Shown here: positions 8,734 to 17,734 of the stretch, one piece after another
Numbering within the stretch: the stretch's first letter is position 1
Layout: each line of letters starts with the position of its first letter
Source of the DNA: Roseibium polysiphoniae
GTDB taxonomy: Bacteria > Pseudomonadota > Alphaproteobacteria > Rhizobiales > Stappiaceae
Reading direction: 5' to 3'
Length of the DNA: 64,000 bases
Assembly: GCF_014842925.1 (NCBI RefSeq)
Contig: NZ_JACYXJ010000003.1
Location: forward strand, 186,001-250,000
Translations under genes and position numbers: made by a program
The notes under the pieces: generated by a model
Told to the model about the DNA's origin: nothing
Database searches by the model: none
The model's input: only the letters and a program-made list of their open reading frames with translations

Positions 8734-10026
8734 TTAGACCAGCACGTCCATTTTTTCCTGCGCGCCGACGCCGAACACACGCTTGTAGCGTGCGATTTCT
8801 TCGTCGGGACCCATGGCCTTGTTCGGGTTGTCGCTGAGTTTCACTGTGGGCTTGCCGTTGGCCGAATTGGCCTTGCAGACCAGCGAAAACGGAGCGAGCG
8901 AGTCTCCATCGGTGAGGCCGCGGAAGTCGTTGGTGAGCAGAGTGCCCCAGCCGAAGGACGTGCGAACGCGGCCGGCGAATTGCTGATGCAGCTCGATGAT
9001 CTTGTCCGTATCCAGGCCATCCGAGAAGATGACCAGTTTCTGGGTCGGATCTTCACCCTTTGATAGCCACCAGTCGATCGCCGTTTCCGCGCCGGTTGCC
9101 GGGTCGCCGGAATCGATGCGAATGCCTGTCCATCCGGCCAGCCAGTCGGGCGCGCGGTCGAGAAAGCCCTTGGAGCCGTAGGTGTCGGGCAAAATGATGC
9201 GCAAGTTGCCGTCATGCTCGTCCTGCCAGTCGCGCAGAACATCATAAGGAGCCTGGGCGAGTTCGTCATCCGTGTTCGCCAGAGCGGAATAGACCATGGG
9301 AAGCTCATGGGCGTTGGTGCCCACGGCCTCCAGATCTCGCTGCATGGCGATGTGGCAGTTGGAGGTCCCGGGGAACTTGTCGCCGAGCCCTTCCATCATG
9401 GCCTGGACGCACCAGTCCTGCCACAGGTAGGAATGGCGGCGGCGGGTGCCGAAGTCGGCCACCTTGAGGCCTTCGAGAGGCTGCAGACGCTTGATCTTTT
9501 CCCAAAGCTTGGTCATCGCACGGGCATAAAGAACCTGCAGCTCGAACTTCTTCATGGAGTTGATCACGGCGCGTGAGCGCAGCTCCATCAGAATCGCAAG
9601 GGCCGGGATTTCCCAAAGCATGACCTCGGGCCAGGAGCCTTCAAAGCTGAGCTCGTACTGGCCATCATGCTTTTCCAGGTGATAGGCGGGAAGGCGCAGG
9701 TTCTCGAACCACTCCATGAAGTCGGAGCGGAACATCTGCCGTTTGCCGTAAAACATGTTGCCGCGCATCCACGTGCTTTCGCCGCGCGAAAGGGACAGGG
9801 AGCGGACATGATCGAGCTGCTCGCGCAACTCGCCCTCGTCAACCATTTCGGCGAGGCGAATATCCTTGGAGCGGTTGATCAGGGAAAAGGCGACCGTGGT
9901 GTCCGGCTTGTTGCGATACACCGATTGACACATGAGCAGCTTGTAGAAATCCGTGTCGATAAGCGAGCGGACGATCGGATCGATCTTCCATTTGTGATTG
10001 TAGACACGGGTTGCGATGTCGACCAT
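8734..10026 (-). CDS. pncB: Nicotinate phosphoribosyltransferase
   Basis: The enzyme joins nicotinate to PRPP with ATP hydrolysis, making nicotinate mononucleotide in NAD salvage. The 430-residue product from 10026 (MVDIATRVYNHKWKIDPIVR) shows SLIDTDFYKLLMCQSVYRN, the FGTRRRHSYLWQDW segment holding the phosphorylated histidine, and the GIRIDSGDP phosphate site. Length fits bacterial PncB. It is 79 bases downstream of the E1-like gene on the same strand; a functional link is not obvious. Confidence 0.93.
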   Translation of the reverse strand: MVDIATRVYNHKWKIDPIVRSLIDTDFYKLLMCQSVYRNKPDTTVAFSLINRSKDIRLAEMVDEGELREQLDHVRSLSLSRGESTWMRGNMFYGKRQMFRSDFMEWFENLRLPAYHLEKHDGQYELSFEGSWPEVMLWEIPALAILMELRSRAVINSMKKFELQVLYARAMTKLWEKIKRLQPLEGLKVADFGTRRRHSYLWQDWCVQAMMEGLGDKFPGTSNCHIAMQRDLEAVGTNAHELPMVYSALANTDDELAQAPYDVLRDWQDEHDGNLRIILPDTYGSKGFLDRAPDWLAGWTGIRIDSGDPATGAETAIDWWLSKGEDPTQKLVIFSDGLDTDKIIELHQQFAGRVRTSFGWGTLLTNDFRGLTDGDSLAPFSLVCKANSANGKPTVKLSDNPNKAMGPDEEIARYKRVFGVGAQEKMDVLV

Positions 10027-10105
10027 GTGCTTGGTTTTTCTCCATTCGGGGCAGTCATAAAGCAGAAATACAGCCTCGATGACAAGCCCGGTTCGCGCGC
10101 CTCCG

Positions 10106-12460
10106 TCAGTTGATTGGCCGGCCGAGCGTAAGGCCGTCGATCTTCTCGATGATAGACGCTGTGTCCATGCCGAAATGGCGATAGAGGTCGCCGATGCTTC
10201 CGGTCTGGCCGAAATGCTCGACGCCAAGCGGGATTGTCTGATGACCAACGACACTGCCAAGCCAGGACAGGGTTGCGGGGTGGCCGTCGATGACGGTCAC
10301 CAACTTGCAATGCGCGGGCAGGCCACCCATCAGTGTTTCGATGTGTGATCGTGCGGCTGTGTTGCCGCGGGACCGGGCGCGCTGGGCGGCGGTCCAGCCC
10401 GCGTTCAAACGGTCTGCCGAGGTCACGGCCAAAACGCCGACATCACGTCGGTTGCCCGCCAGAAGCCCAGCTGCCTTGATCGCTTCAGGGGCCACCGCGC
10501 CCTGATAGGCGATGACAACCTCGCAGTTGGGGCCTGGCTTGCGCAGCCAGTAAGCACCGTCAATCGCGCCCTGACGGAAAGCATCATCACCGCGTTTGCC
10601 CGGCTGCTCGATCGGATTGGTGGTCAGCCGCAGGTAGACCGACCCACCGGTCTCGTCGCGCAGCCAGGTACGCTCGTCCGGGTCGCCATCACCGTCGCGC
10701 TGAAGGTAATCAAAGGCCCATTCCATAATGACGGCCAGCTCGTCTGCAAAGGCCGGTTCGAAAGCGGCCAGACCGTCCTGGCTCATGCCGATCAGAGGTG
10801 TACCGATGGATTGATGCGCGCCGCCTTCCGGGGCGAGCGTCGTTCCCGATGGCGTGCCGACGATCATGAAGCGGGCGTCCTGATAACAGGCATAGTTCAT
10901 GGCATCGAGGCCGCGGCAGACGAACGGGTCATAGACGGTTCCAATGGGGATCAGGCGTTTGCCGAACAGCGAATGGGAGAGGCCCGCCGCGCCCAGCAGC
11001 AGAAACAGGTTCATCTCCGCAATGCCAAGTTCGATATGCTGTCCGTCCGGCGTGAACTCCCATTTGGCCGTTGATGGGATCCGGTGTTCGATGAAGGCAT
11101 CGCCCTGAACCGTGCGGGCAAAGAGCTTGCGCCGGTTGACCCAGGGCCCGAGGTTGGTGGTGCCGGTGACGTCCGGGGAGGTGGTCACAATACGCTCGGC
11201 AAGTTTGCTGTCGCCCTTGGACAGGTCGTCGAGGATCTTGCCGAAAGCCATTTGGGTCGACTGATCGCGGTCTGTGGCGAGTTCGATCGCCGGAACGGAA
11301 ATCTTGTCATCCTGGTAGCGCCGGGTCCCTCTGGCGAAGAACGGCACCTGGTTCAGGAAGGTCGTGAAGCTCTCCGTGTCCTCCACAGTGGCGAAGGGTT
11401 CCCATTCCTCGCCGGTGGCGACGCCCATGTGGGTCTGCCATTCAGCCATCTGGGTCTTGTTCATCAGGCCGCCATGGTTGTCTTTGTGACCGGCAATCGG
11501 TGTGCCCCAGCCCTTGATCGTGTAGGCAAGGAAACAGGTCGGACGGTCGTGGTCGATGGCGGCAAAGGCTTCGGCCATGGTCTGGGTGCAATTGCCGCCG
11601 AGATTTTCCATCAGCTCGGCCAGTTCGCCGTCGCTGCGCCGGTCGATCAGTGCGGTGACATCGCCCTGGTCGCCAAGGTCGTTCATCAGTCGCTGTCGCC
11701 AGATCGCTCCGCCCATGAACGTCAGCGCCGAATACTCCTGGTTGGAGCAGTTGTCGATCCATTGCCGCAGCTTCTCACCGCCCGGCTCTTCAAATGCTGC
11801 CTGTTGCAGGGCGCCGAATTTGACGCGCACCACGTCCCAGCCGAAAGCATCGAAGATCTTCTCGACCCGGTCAAAGAGGCCTTCGCGCACAATGCCGTCG
11901 AGGGATTGCCGGTTGTAGTCGATGATCCACCAGCAGTTTCGAAGATCATTCTTCCAGCCTTCCTGAAGGGCTTCATAGACATTGCCCTCATCCAGCTCGG
12001 CATCACCGACAAGCGCGATCATGCGCCCCAGCGGAACGTCACCTGACCAGCTCTTCGCTGCGATGTAGTCCTGGACGAGCGATGCAAAGGACGTGATCGC
12101 GACACCCAGCCCAACCGAGCCGGTCGAAAAGTCGACGTCATCTATGTCCTTGGTGCGGGACGGGTAGGACTGAACACCGCCGTAACCGCGGAAATTTTCC
12201 ATCTTCTCGCGGGTCTGATTGCCCATCAGATATTGCATCGCGTGGAAGATCGGCGAGGCATGCGGTTTGACGGCGACCCTGTCTTCCGGGCGCAGGGCTG
12301 AGAAGTAAAGTGCTGTCATGATCGAGACCATGGACGCAGAGCTTGCCTGATGTCCGCCTACCTTGATTCCGTCGGCCTTTGGGCGAATGTGATTGGCATG
12401 ATGGATCATCCAGTGGGAGAGCCACAGGAGGCGTTGTTCGACAGTTTTCAGATGATCCAT
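10106..12460 (-). CDS. Homodimeric pyruvate-dehydrogenase-E1-like / transketolase-like TPP enzyme
   Basis: The 784-residue protein (MDHLKTVEQRLLWLSHWM...) belongs to the AceE-type E1/transketolase family. The thiamine diphosphate site is GDAELDEGN at residues 152-160 with the closing asparagine in WWIIDYNRQSLDG. It is shorter than AceE (about 885), and no lipoyl E2 or E3 gene is near. A close precedent is MdeB of Pseudomonas putida, an alpha-ketobutyrate dehydrogenase E1 controlled by the divergent Lrp-type MdeR; the divergent Lrp gene here repeats that arrangement, although no methionine gamma-lyase gene is seen. The natural 2-oxoacid is unknown. The start at 12460 is chosen because upstream codons lose family character. 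Confidence 0.75.
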   Translation of the reverse strand: MDHLKTVEQRLLWLSHWMIHHANHIRPKADGIKVGGHQASSASMVSIMTALYFSALRPEDRVAVKPHASPIFHAMQYLMGNQTREKMENFRGYGGVQSYPSRTKDIDDVDFSTGSVGLGVAITSFASLVQDYIAAKSWSGDVPLGRMIALVGDAELDEGNVYEALQEGWKNDLRNCWWIIDYNRQSLDGIVREGLFDRVEKIFDAFGWDVVRVKFGALQQAAFEEPGGEKLRQWIDNCSNQEYSALTFMGGAIWRQRLMNDLGDQGDVTALIDRRSDGELAELMENLGGNCTQTMAEAFAAIDHDRPTCFLAYTIKGWGTPIAGHKDNHGGLMNKTQMAEWQTHMGVATGEEWEPFATVEDTESFTTFLNQVPFFARGTRRYQDDKISVPAIELATDRDQSTQMAFGKILDDLSKGDSKLAERIVTTSPDVTGTTNLGPWVNRRKLFARTVQGDAFIEHRIPSTAKWEFTPDGQHIELGIAEMNLFLLLGAAGLSHSLFGKRLIPIGTVYDPFVCRGLDAMNYACYQDARFMIVGTPSGTTLAPEGGAHQSIGTPLIGMSQDGLAAFEPAFADELAVIMEWAFDYLQRDGDGDPDERTWLRDETGGSVYLRLTTNPIEQPGKRGDDAFRQGAIDGAYWLRKPGPNCEVVIAYQGAVAPEAIKAAGLLAGNRRDVGVLAVTSADRLNAGWTAAQRARSRGNTAARSHIETLMGGLPAHCKLVTVIDGHPATLSWLGSVVGHQTIPLGVEHFGQTGSIGDLYRHFGMDTASIIEKIDGLTLGRPIN

Positions 12461-12594
12461 GAGGTTCCCCGCATTTGGTGTTCCGAGGATTCTAATCAAA
12501 CGTTGGGGAAGATTTTCGGCTATATCACTCGCAAATACGCTTATGCGCGATATAATCCTCTTTATGGTGGCAAAAATTAGAGAATATCTGCAAA

Positions 12595-13047
12595 ATGGAT
12601 GAATTTGACGCTCGGATACTGCGTGCGCTGCAGGCAAATGCGCGCATGTCTCTCAATGAGCTGGCTTCTCTCGTTGGCTTGAGCCCCACCCCGGTTGGAC
12701 GCCGGCTTCGCCACCTGGAAGAGGCGGGGATTATTGAGGGCTATTCAGCGGTTTTGAACGAGGCGGCCCTTGGTTTCGGTGTGTCTGTCTTCGTCTCCGT
12801 TCAGCTCGACAAACAGGTCGATGAGGCGCTGGAGATCTTCGAGAACGCCATCCAGTCTTTCCCTGAGGTGGTGGACTGCTGGCTGATGACGGGCAACCGG
12901 GATTATCTGCTGCGGATCGTCACCACGGATCTTTCGGCCTTCGAGCGCTTTCTGGTCGGAAAGATGACCAAGGTCGAAGGCGTGTCCTCCATCGAATCCT
13001 CGATCCCCTTGCGCCGGGTCAAGACTGGACTGTCCCGCTGCGTTTGA
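12595..13047 (+). CDS. Lrp/AsnC-family transcriptional regulator
   Basis: The 150-residue protein has the standard layout: an N-terminal helix-turn-helix (MDEFDARILRALQANARMS through LVGLSPTPVGRRLRHLEEAG) and a RAM/AsnC ligand-binding domain with the GNRDYLLRIVTTDLSAFERF signature. It is divergent from the E1-like gene with 134 AT-rich bases between, so it most likely activates or represses that gene in response to an amino acid. Confidence 0.92.
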   Translation: MDEFDARILRALQANARMSLNELASLVGLSPTPVGRRLRHLEEAGIIEGYSAVLNEAALGFGVSVFVSVQLDKQVDEALEIFENAIQSFPEVVDCWLMTGNRDYLLRIVTTDLSAFERFLVGKMTKVEGVSSIESSIPLRRVKTGLSRCV

Positions 13048-13059
13048 GCGGCGACGATC

Positions 13060-14376
13060 CTACTCGTCCAGCGGCAGTTCGCTGGGAACGCTTTCGGGAA
13101 CACCGAAGGGGGGATTATCCAGTGAGCTTCCGGTCAGGGCATTCAGGAAGGCAACGAGCTCGCTGATGTCCCGGTCGGAGAGTTCGGTCGGCTGAATGTC
13201 CAGGTGACGCTTCTGCCGCGCCAGTTCGCGCTTGTCCTGCCAGATAACAAAGTCCGTGGCCGCCAGCCACGGTGCGGGCGGAAGCTTTGCGTCTTCGGGC
13301 TTCCAGGCGGCGAAACTTGCCACTGGATCGGCGTGGTGCCTTATGATGCCCTCAAGCGTCGCATAGGCGCCATTGTGGCCATATGGCTGGGTGATGGCGA
13401 CATTGCGCAGCATGGGCGTGCGGAACCGGTAGGCATCTTCCAAGCGATCGCTCTCACCCATCAGACCGACATCCCTTGCGGTTGGGTCGAAGCGTCGTGT
13501 GCGGCCGGGCCCGAAGGGAGGCAGCGCGAGGGCGTGAAATTTCTGGTCGCTGAAGAGATTGCCTGAGTGACATGTCGAGCAACCCGCCTCGCCGTAAAAA
13601 AGCGACATGCCCTGTTGCGCGACGGGATCCAATGCATCCGTCTCGCCCGCCAGAAAACGGTCGAACGGGCTGTCGAAGGATTGCCACTCCAGCGCCATGA
13701 AGGCGGCCAGTGCGTTGGCGATCTCGACAATCGTGACCTGCTCCGGCTTGTCGATGTGATCGAAGGCTCTCACGAAAAGCGCGCCATACTCTGGGATCGT
13801 GCGCACGCGCTTGGCCAGGATCGGCCAGGCGGCATCGATCCGGTCATGAACGGCGCCGGCGATCTCGTTTTCTTTCGGATTTCCGGCCATCTCGAATTGC
13901 GCGACCAGGGGAAACAGGGCCTGCACGGCCAGAGGCGAGCCGAGACCATCGGGCAGCCACTCTTCAGCGGGCGAATTGAAGCCATTTCCGTAGCTGTTTT
14001 CCGCGCTCAGGCGGCCGTCGTGAAAAAGCACCTGAATGTCTCTTGCTCCGAGATTCCAGAGCGCCGGCGCGTTGCGTGGGATGCGTTTGCGAATACGGCT
14101 GCCGCCCGTGCCGGCGTGGCGGGCCGGTCCGAGACCAACACCGCCCTCTCCAATTCCGAGCGAGAGGCCGTCCGAGGTGCCGAATTCGGGATGATGACAG
14201 GTGCTGCAGCTGATATTTCTGTTGCCGGACAGGATCTTGTCGTAAAAAAGCAGCTGACCGACCGCCGCCTGATCCTGGTCGAAGGGGAGGAAGTCCTTTT
14301 GGGAAAGAGGCGGTGGTAGCTCGGTTGCGCCCGCCGGCTGAAAGGCCATCATGAAGACGCAGACTAGTGCTGCCAT
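13060..14376 (-). CDS. Di-haem cytochrome c peroxidase / MauG-family protein
   Basis: The 438-residue product has a signal peptide ending near PAGATE and two haem c motifs: CSTCH at residues 57-61 and CSTCH again in GEAGCSTCHSGNLFSDQKFH. The spacing and the FDQDQAAVGQLLFYDKILSG and FRTPMLRNVAITQPYGHNG segments match the CcpA/MauG family, periplasmic peroxidases or cofactor-forming enzymes. No methylamine dehydrogenase genes are near, so a peroxidase or unknown oxidation role is more likely than MauG itself. The start at 14376 lies only 21 bases from the divergent Sel1 gene start; upstream codons in the same frame look non-coding. Confidence 0.85.
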   Translation of the reverse strand: MAALVCVFMMAFQPAGATELPPPLSQKDFLPFDQDQAAVGQLLFYDKILSGNRNISCSTCHHPEFGTSDGLSLGIGEGGVGLGPARHAGTGGSRIRKRIPRNAPALWNLGARDIQVLFHDGRLSAENSYGNGFNSPAEEWLPDGLGSPLAVQALFPLVAQFEMAGNPKENEIAGAVHDRIDAAWPILAKRVRTIPEYGALFVRAFDHIDKPEQVTIVEIANALAAFMALEWQSFDSPFDRFLAGETDALDPVAQQGMSLFYGEAGCSTCHSGNLFSDQKFHALALPPFGPGRTRRFDPTARDVGLMGESDRLEDAYRFRTPMLRNVAITQPYGHNGAYATLEGIIRHHADPVASFAAWKPEDAKLPPAPWLAATDFVIWQDKRELARQKRHLDIQPTELSDRDISELVAFLNALTGSSLDNPPFGVPESVPSELPLDE

Positions 14377-14397
14377 GAGCGATGGAGGAGAGAACCT

Positions 14398-14889
14398 TTG
14401 AAACACAAGACCCTTTTGGCGGCCGGATGGCTGATTTGCGTCGTGCTTTCTATTGGTCCAGCGCGCGCGGAAATCGAGGCAGCGCGCGACCTGATGGAAG
14501 AGGGGAACTTCGCCAAGGCGATGGAAGAATTGTGGCCGGCGGCACGGTCCGGCAATGCGGATGCCGAGGAGCTGATCGGCGTGATGTACGCCATGGGACT
14601 GGGGGTCGAGCGCGATGACCAGAGGGCGTTCGAGTGGTATCTGCGCAGCTCTCTGAAGGGGCACCCGGGCGCGCAATCGGGCATTGGCTGGTACTATGAG
14701 GTTGGCCGAGGTCTGCCGGCTCCGGACCTTGTGCGTGCCTACATGTGGTACACGCTGTCGGCGATCGGCGGTGATCCCGACGCTGCGATCTCTTTGGAAG
14801 AGGTGGTCAAGAAGATGACCCAGGAGGAGATCGATAAGGCGCATGTTCTCGTCAATGACTACAAGGTGTGGATGTATCCGTTCCGGTAA
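14398..14889 (+). CDS. Secreted Sel1-repeat (TPR-like) protein
   Basis: The 163-residue product begins at a TTG (14398) with a strong GGAGGAGAG site at 14384-14392. A signal peptide (KHKTLLAAGWLICVVLS, ending near ARA-EIEAA) is followed by about three Sel1 repeats, such as AEELIGVMYAMGLGVERDDQ and AQSGIGWYYEVGRGLPAPD. Sel1 proteins are periplasmic adaptors. The partner is unknown, but the divergent di-haem peroxidase gene shares the same 21-base gap. Confidence 0.85.
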   Translation: MKHKTLLAAGWLICVVLSIGPARAEIEAARDLMEEGNFAKAMEELWPAARSGNADAEELIGVMYAMGLGVERDDQRAFEWYLRSSLKGHPGAQSGIGWYYEVGRGLPAPDLVRAYMWYTLSAIGGDPDAAISLEEVVKKMTQEEIDKAHVLVNDYKVWMYPFR

Positions 14890-14940
14890 AGCCCGGCGCA
14901 GCTTTTCGCGATCAAGCTTCGCCGCTGCCGCGCTCCAAGG

Positions 14941-15255
14941 TCAACCTGGAACGTCGAGATCGAAGACCACAATGCCGTCAGCGCCGCCTTCGCAGAGATC
15001 ACACAGACGGCCGCCAAGAGCTCTGTGGACCGGGTGGTTGGCGTAAGCCTCCAGTGCGGACACATCCTTAAAGCGGATGACAAAGCCCTCGTCATAGGCC
15101 TGTGATTTCCGTTCGAAGTCGAGGTTTGGTCCGAATTCGAAACCGAGCACGCCGTCCAATGTAACGCTGAAGTCCTGGAGTTCCTGAAAGACTTTGCTGC
15201 GCTCGGCAGGGGGGCTGTCAGCGCGAAAGTTGCAGAAAACACAGTGCAGGATCAT
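14941..15255 (-). CDS. Dabb (stress-responsive A/B barrel) domain protein
   Basis: The 104-residue product (MILHCVFCNFRADSPPAERS...) shows the Dabb ferredoxin-like fold: a conserved opening strand, GVLGFEFGPNLDFERKSQAYDEGFVIRF split across two strands, and the HPVHRALG motif near the end. The start at 15255 has GGAG six bases upstream. Related proteins are small dimers, some acting as enzymes and many without known function. It lies downstream of the TRAP operon terminator, so it may be read alone or by read-through. Confidence 0.8.
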   Translation of the reverse strand: MILHCVFCNFRADSPPAERSKVFQELQDFSVTLDGVLGFEFGPNLDFERKSQAYDEGFVIRFKDVSALEAYANHPVHRALGGRLCDLCEGGADGIVVFDLDVPG

Positions 15256-15296
15256 CGCTTGCTCCAAGAGCGGGCTAAAAGGTCAGCGGTACGAGC

Positions 15297-15326
15297 AAAA
15301 AAGGGCGGGCATTGGCCCGCCCTTTT
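15297..15326 (-). terminator. Rho-independent terminator of the monooxygenase/TRAP operon
   Basis: GGGCGGGC at 15303-15310 and GCCCGCCC at 15315-15322 form a perfect 8-bp GC stem around a 4-base loop. Flanking A and T runs extend it, and the A run at 15297-15302 is a T-tract on the minus strand. It sits 28 bases after the dctP-type stop and ends the minus-strand operon. Confidence 0.88.
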
Positions 15327-15353
15327 CGCTGGTATCGATCAGCTTCGAACGGA

Positions 15354-16412
15354 TCAGTTCAGGTCGGCGTCGCGGTCTGCGTTGATTTCCGCTTCGGCCT
15401 CGGCAACTGCGTCTGTCAGAGCAGTGAAGACCTCGTCACCACGAGCGACATTGCCCTTGAACCAGTCATAGACCGGGCTTGCGGCTTCCTTGAAAGCAGC
15501 TTTTTGATCAGGGGTCGGAACGTAGAGATCGCCGCCACCGGCCACGAAGTCTTCATAGGCCTTGATCGACTTGCGCTTAGGCGAAGCGAAGGTTGCCTGC
15601 TGCAGGGCATAGAAGCCGTCGACGACAACGCGGCGCATCTCTTCCGGCATGGCGAGGAACTTCTCGTTCGACATCCACCACAGGGCGCCCATGTAGGCGT
15701 GTCCGTCGAGGGTGACATACTGAAGGCCTGCATCAGGGAACTTCATGCCCATGATGTCGGTGATGCCGTTCTTGGAGCCTTCAACAACGCCGGTCTGGAA
15801 AGAGGTGAAGAGTTCTGGCCACGGGATCGGGGTCGGGGAAGCGCCCAGGGCCTTGACCAGTTCCTGCGGCAGATCGGCGACGACCGTGCGGATCTTCAGG
15901 CCTTCCATGTCGGCAGGTTCAGCCACGCGGCGCTTGGTGTTGGCAAAGTTGCGCCAGCCGCCAGTGTTGCCGATGGTCATCAGGCGGATCAGGCCGTCGG
16001 AATCTTCCAGAGCCATGTCCCGGACCTTGCGGGTGAAGTCGCCGGACAGAACCTTTTCAGCAACGCGGTCGTCAGCCATCAGGTATGGCAGATCGAGGAC
16101 CTGCACATAGGGGAATATGCCCGATGCGCCGCCCGAGGTGGAGATGTAGACATCGATCACGCCGCCTGCGACACCCTGAAGGCATTCGGCGCCGTTGGAG
16201 CACAGCTGGGTTCCGATGAACAGTTCCACCTCGATGGCGCCATTGGAGGCGGCTTCGACGTAGTTCTTGAAGACGACGAGGCCGTCGTAATCTTCATCAT
16301 TTTCGTTGGAGTTGGCCGTGGCGCGGATGGTGTAATCCGCAGCAACAGCGCTGAGCGCCGAGCCTGCCAGCATGGCCGCGACCGTCAAGGTCTTCAGTGT
16401 CTGTTTGAGCAT
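15354..16412 (-). CDS. TRAP transporter substrate-binding protein (DctP family), proposed sulfosugar binder
   Basis: The 352-residue periplasmic protein has a signal peptide (MLKQTLKTLTVAAMLAGSAL, cleaved before DYTIRA) and DctP features: AFPYV-like GIFPYVQVLDLPYLM, the conserved ligand arginine in MEGLKIRTVVADLPQELV, and the WPELFTSFQTGVVEG motif. It delivers substrate to the DctQ/DctM membrane pair encoded 29 bases upstream. The substrate is inferred from the operon, which carries sulfo-SMO-type enzymes, to be sulfoquinovose or its glycerol glycoside. A pair of cysteines in QLCSNGAECLQG may form a disulfide. Confidence 0.88.
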   Translation of the reverse strand: MLKQTLKTLTVAAMLAGSALSAVAADYTIRATANSNENDEDYDGLVVFKNYVEAASNGAIEVELFIGTQLCSNGAECLQGVAGGVIDVYISTSGGASGIFPYVQVLDLPYLMADDRVAEKVLSGDFTRKVRDMALEDSDGLIRLMTIGNTGGWRNFANTKRRVAEPADMEGLKIRTVVADLPQELVKALGASPTPIPWPELFTSFQTGVVEGSKNGITDIMGMKFPDAGLQYVTLDGHAYMGALWWMSNEKFLAMPEEMRRVVVDGFYALQQATFASPKRKSIKAYEDFVAGGGDLYVPTPDQKAAFKEAASPVYDWFKGNVARGDEVFTALTDAVAEAEAEINADRDADLN

Positions 16413-16441
16413 TTAAGTTCCTCCCTTTGTGCTCAGGTCAG

Positions 16442-17734
16442 TCAGTTGGCAAATCCGGTAAGACGCGGAATTGTCATTGAAATCGCAGGAATATAGGTGA
16501 TCAGGAAGATCACGACCACTTCTACTGCGAGAAACGGCAAGATCGCCTTGGAGATGGTTTCGACCCTTTCGCCGGAGACGGATGCTGCGACGAACAGCAC
16601 CAGCCCCATGGGGGGCGTTGCCAGACCGATGGTCAGGTTGACGCTCATGATGATGGCGAAGTGGATCGGATCGATGCCAAGGCTGACGAAGATCGGCCCA
16701 AGGATCGGGCCAAGAATGATGATCGCCGGACCGGCATCCAGGAACATGCCGACGACGAAGAGCAGCAAGTTGATCAGGAACAGCAGGATCAGCGGATTTT
16801 CCGACAGGCTGAGGATGAAGCTCGCCAGTTGTTCGGGTGCGTGGGACAGGCTGACCACCGTCTTGAAGGCCATGGCCGCACCGACAAGCAGCAGCACCAC
16901 GGCGGAGGTCATGCCCGCGCGTGACAGTACATCCGGCAGGTCTGACAAGCGCAGGGTGCGCAGCACGAACAGCCCGATGACGAGTGCGTAGGCAACAGCG
17001 ACGGCCGCTGCTTCTGTCGGTGTAAAGACACCGCCAAGGATGCCGCCGAGAATGATCACCGGGGTGAGCAGCGGGAAGAACGCCTTCAAACTGGCCTGGC
17101 CACGTTCCGACCAAGTGTGCTTTCTGGTCGCGACAGGAAAGTCATATTTGTCCGCGAGGACCTTGACCATCACCATCAGGCCGGCGCCGACCATGATGCC
17201 CGGTACGATGCCCGCGAGAAACAGCGCGGCAACGCTTTCGCCCATGACATAGGCATAGATGATCATAATGCCGGAGGGCGGGATGATCGGTCCGATGACC
17301 GAGCTTGCCGCCGTGATGGCGGCAGCAAAACGGCGGGTGTAGCCCTGCTTTTCCATGGCCGGGATCAACATGGAGCCGAGAGCTGATGTGTCGGCAACGG
17401 CAGAGCCTGAAAGGCCCGCGAACAGCATGGATGACAACACGTTCACATGGGCAAGGCCGCCGCGCAGATGGCCCATCAGCGCCTGGCTGAATTCAACCAG
17501 ACGCATTGTAATGCCACCACGGTTCATCAGTTCGCCAGCCAGCATAAAGAACGGGATCGCCATTAGGGGGAAGCTGTCCATGCCATTGTAGACATTGCGA
17601 TATAACAGCGTGATGTCGCGTTCCTGGCCATTCAGCCAAAGCAGCAGGCCCGGGGCCGCTAGCAGCCCGAAGAAGACGGGAAGTCCGACCGCAAGGAAGA
17701 CAAGGAAAAGGGGCAGAAACCAAACGAGCATCAT
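16442..17734 (-). CDS. TRAP transporter large permease (DctM)
   Basis: The 430-residue inner-membrane protein shows the DctM pattern: a hydrophobic start, GMDSFPLMAIPFFMLAGELM, the MLFAGLSGSAVADTSALGS reentrant segment, and SSVIGPIIPPSGIMIIYAY. About 12 membrane helices are expected. It uses a sodium gradient with the small subunit. Its start overlaps the DctQ stop by 4 bases, so the two are coupled. Both ATG codons at 17734 and 17731 are possible starts. Confidence 0.93.
   Translation of the reverse strand: MMLVWFLPLFLVFLAVGLPVFFGLLAAPGLLLWLNGQERDITLLYRNVYNGMDSFPLMAIPFFMLAGELMNRGGITMRLVEFSQALMGHLRGGLAHVNVLSSMLFAGLSGSAVADTSALGSMLIPAMEKQGYTRRFAAAITAASSVIGPIIPPSGIMIIYAYVMGESVAALFLAGIVPGIMVGAGLMVMVKVLADKYDFPVATRKHTWSERGQASLKAFFPLLTPVIILGGILGGVFTPTEAAAVAVAYALVIGLFVLRTLRLSDLPDVLSRAGMTSAVVLLLVGAAMAFKTVVSLSHAPEQLASFILSLSENPLILLFLINLLLFVVGMFLDAGPAIIILGPILGPIFVSLGIDPIHFAIIMSVNLTIGLATPPMGLVLFVAASVSGERVETISKAILPFLAVEVVVIFLITYIPAISMTIPRLTGFAN

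Noticed and set aside
13060..14376. Assigning the name mauG
   Set aside because: No methylamine dehydrogenase genes lie nearby and the two-haem layout is shared with common peroxidases, so only the family is given.
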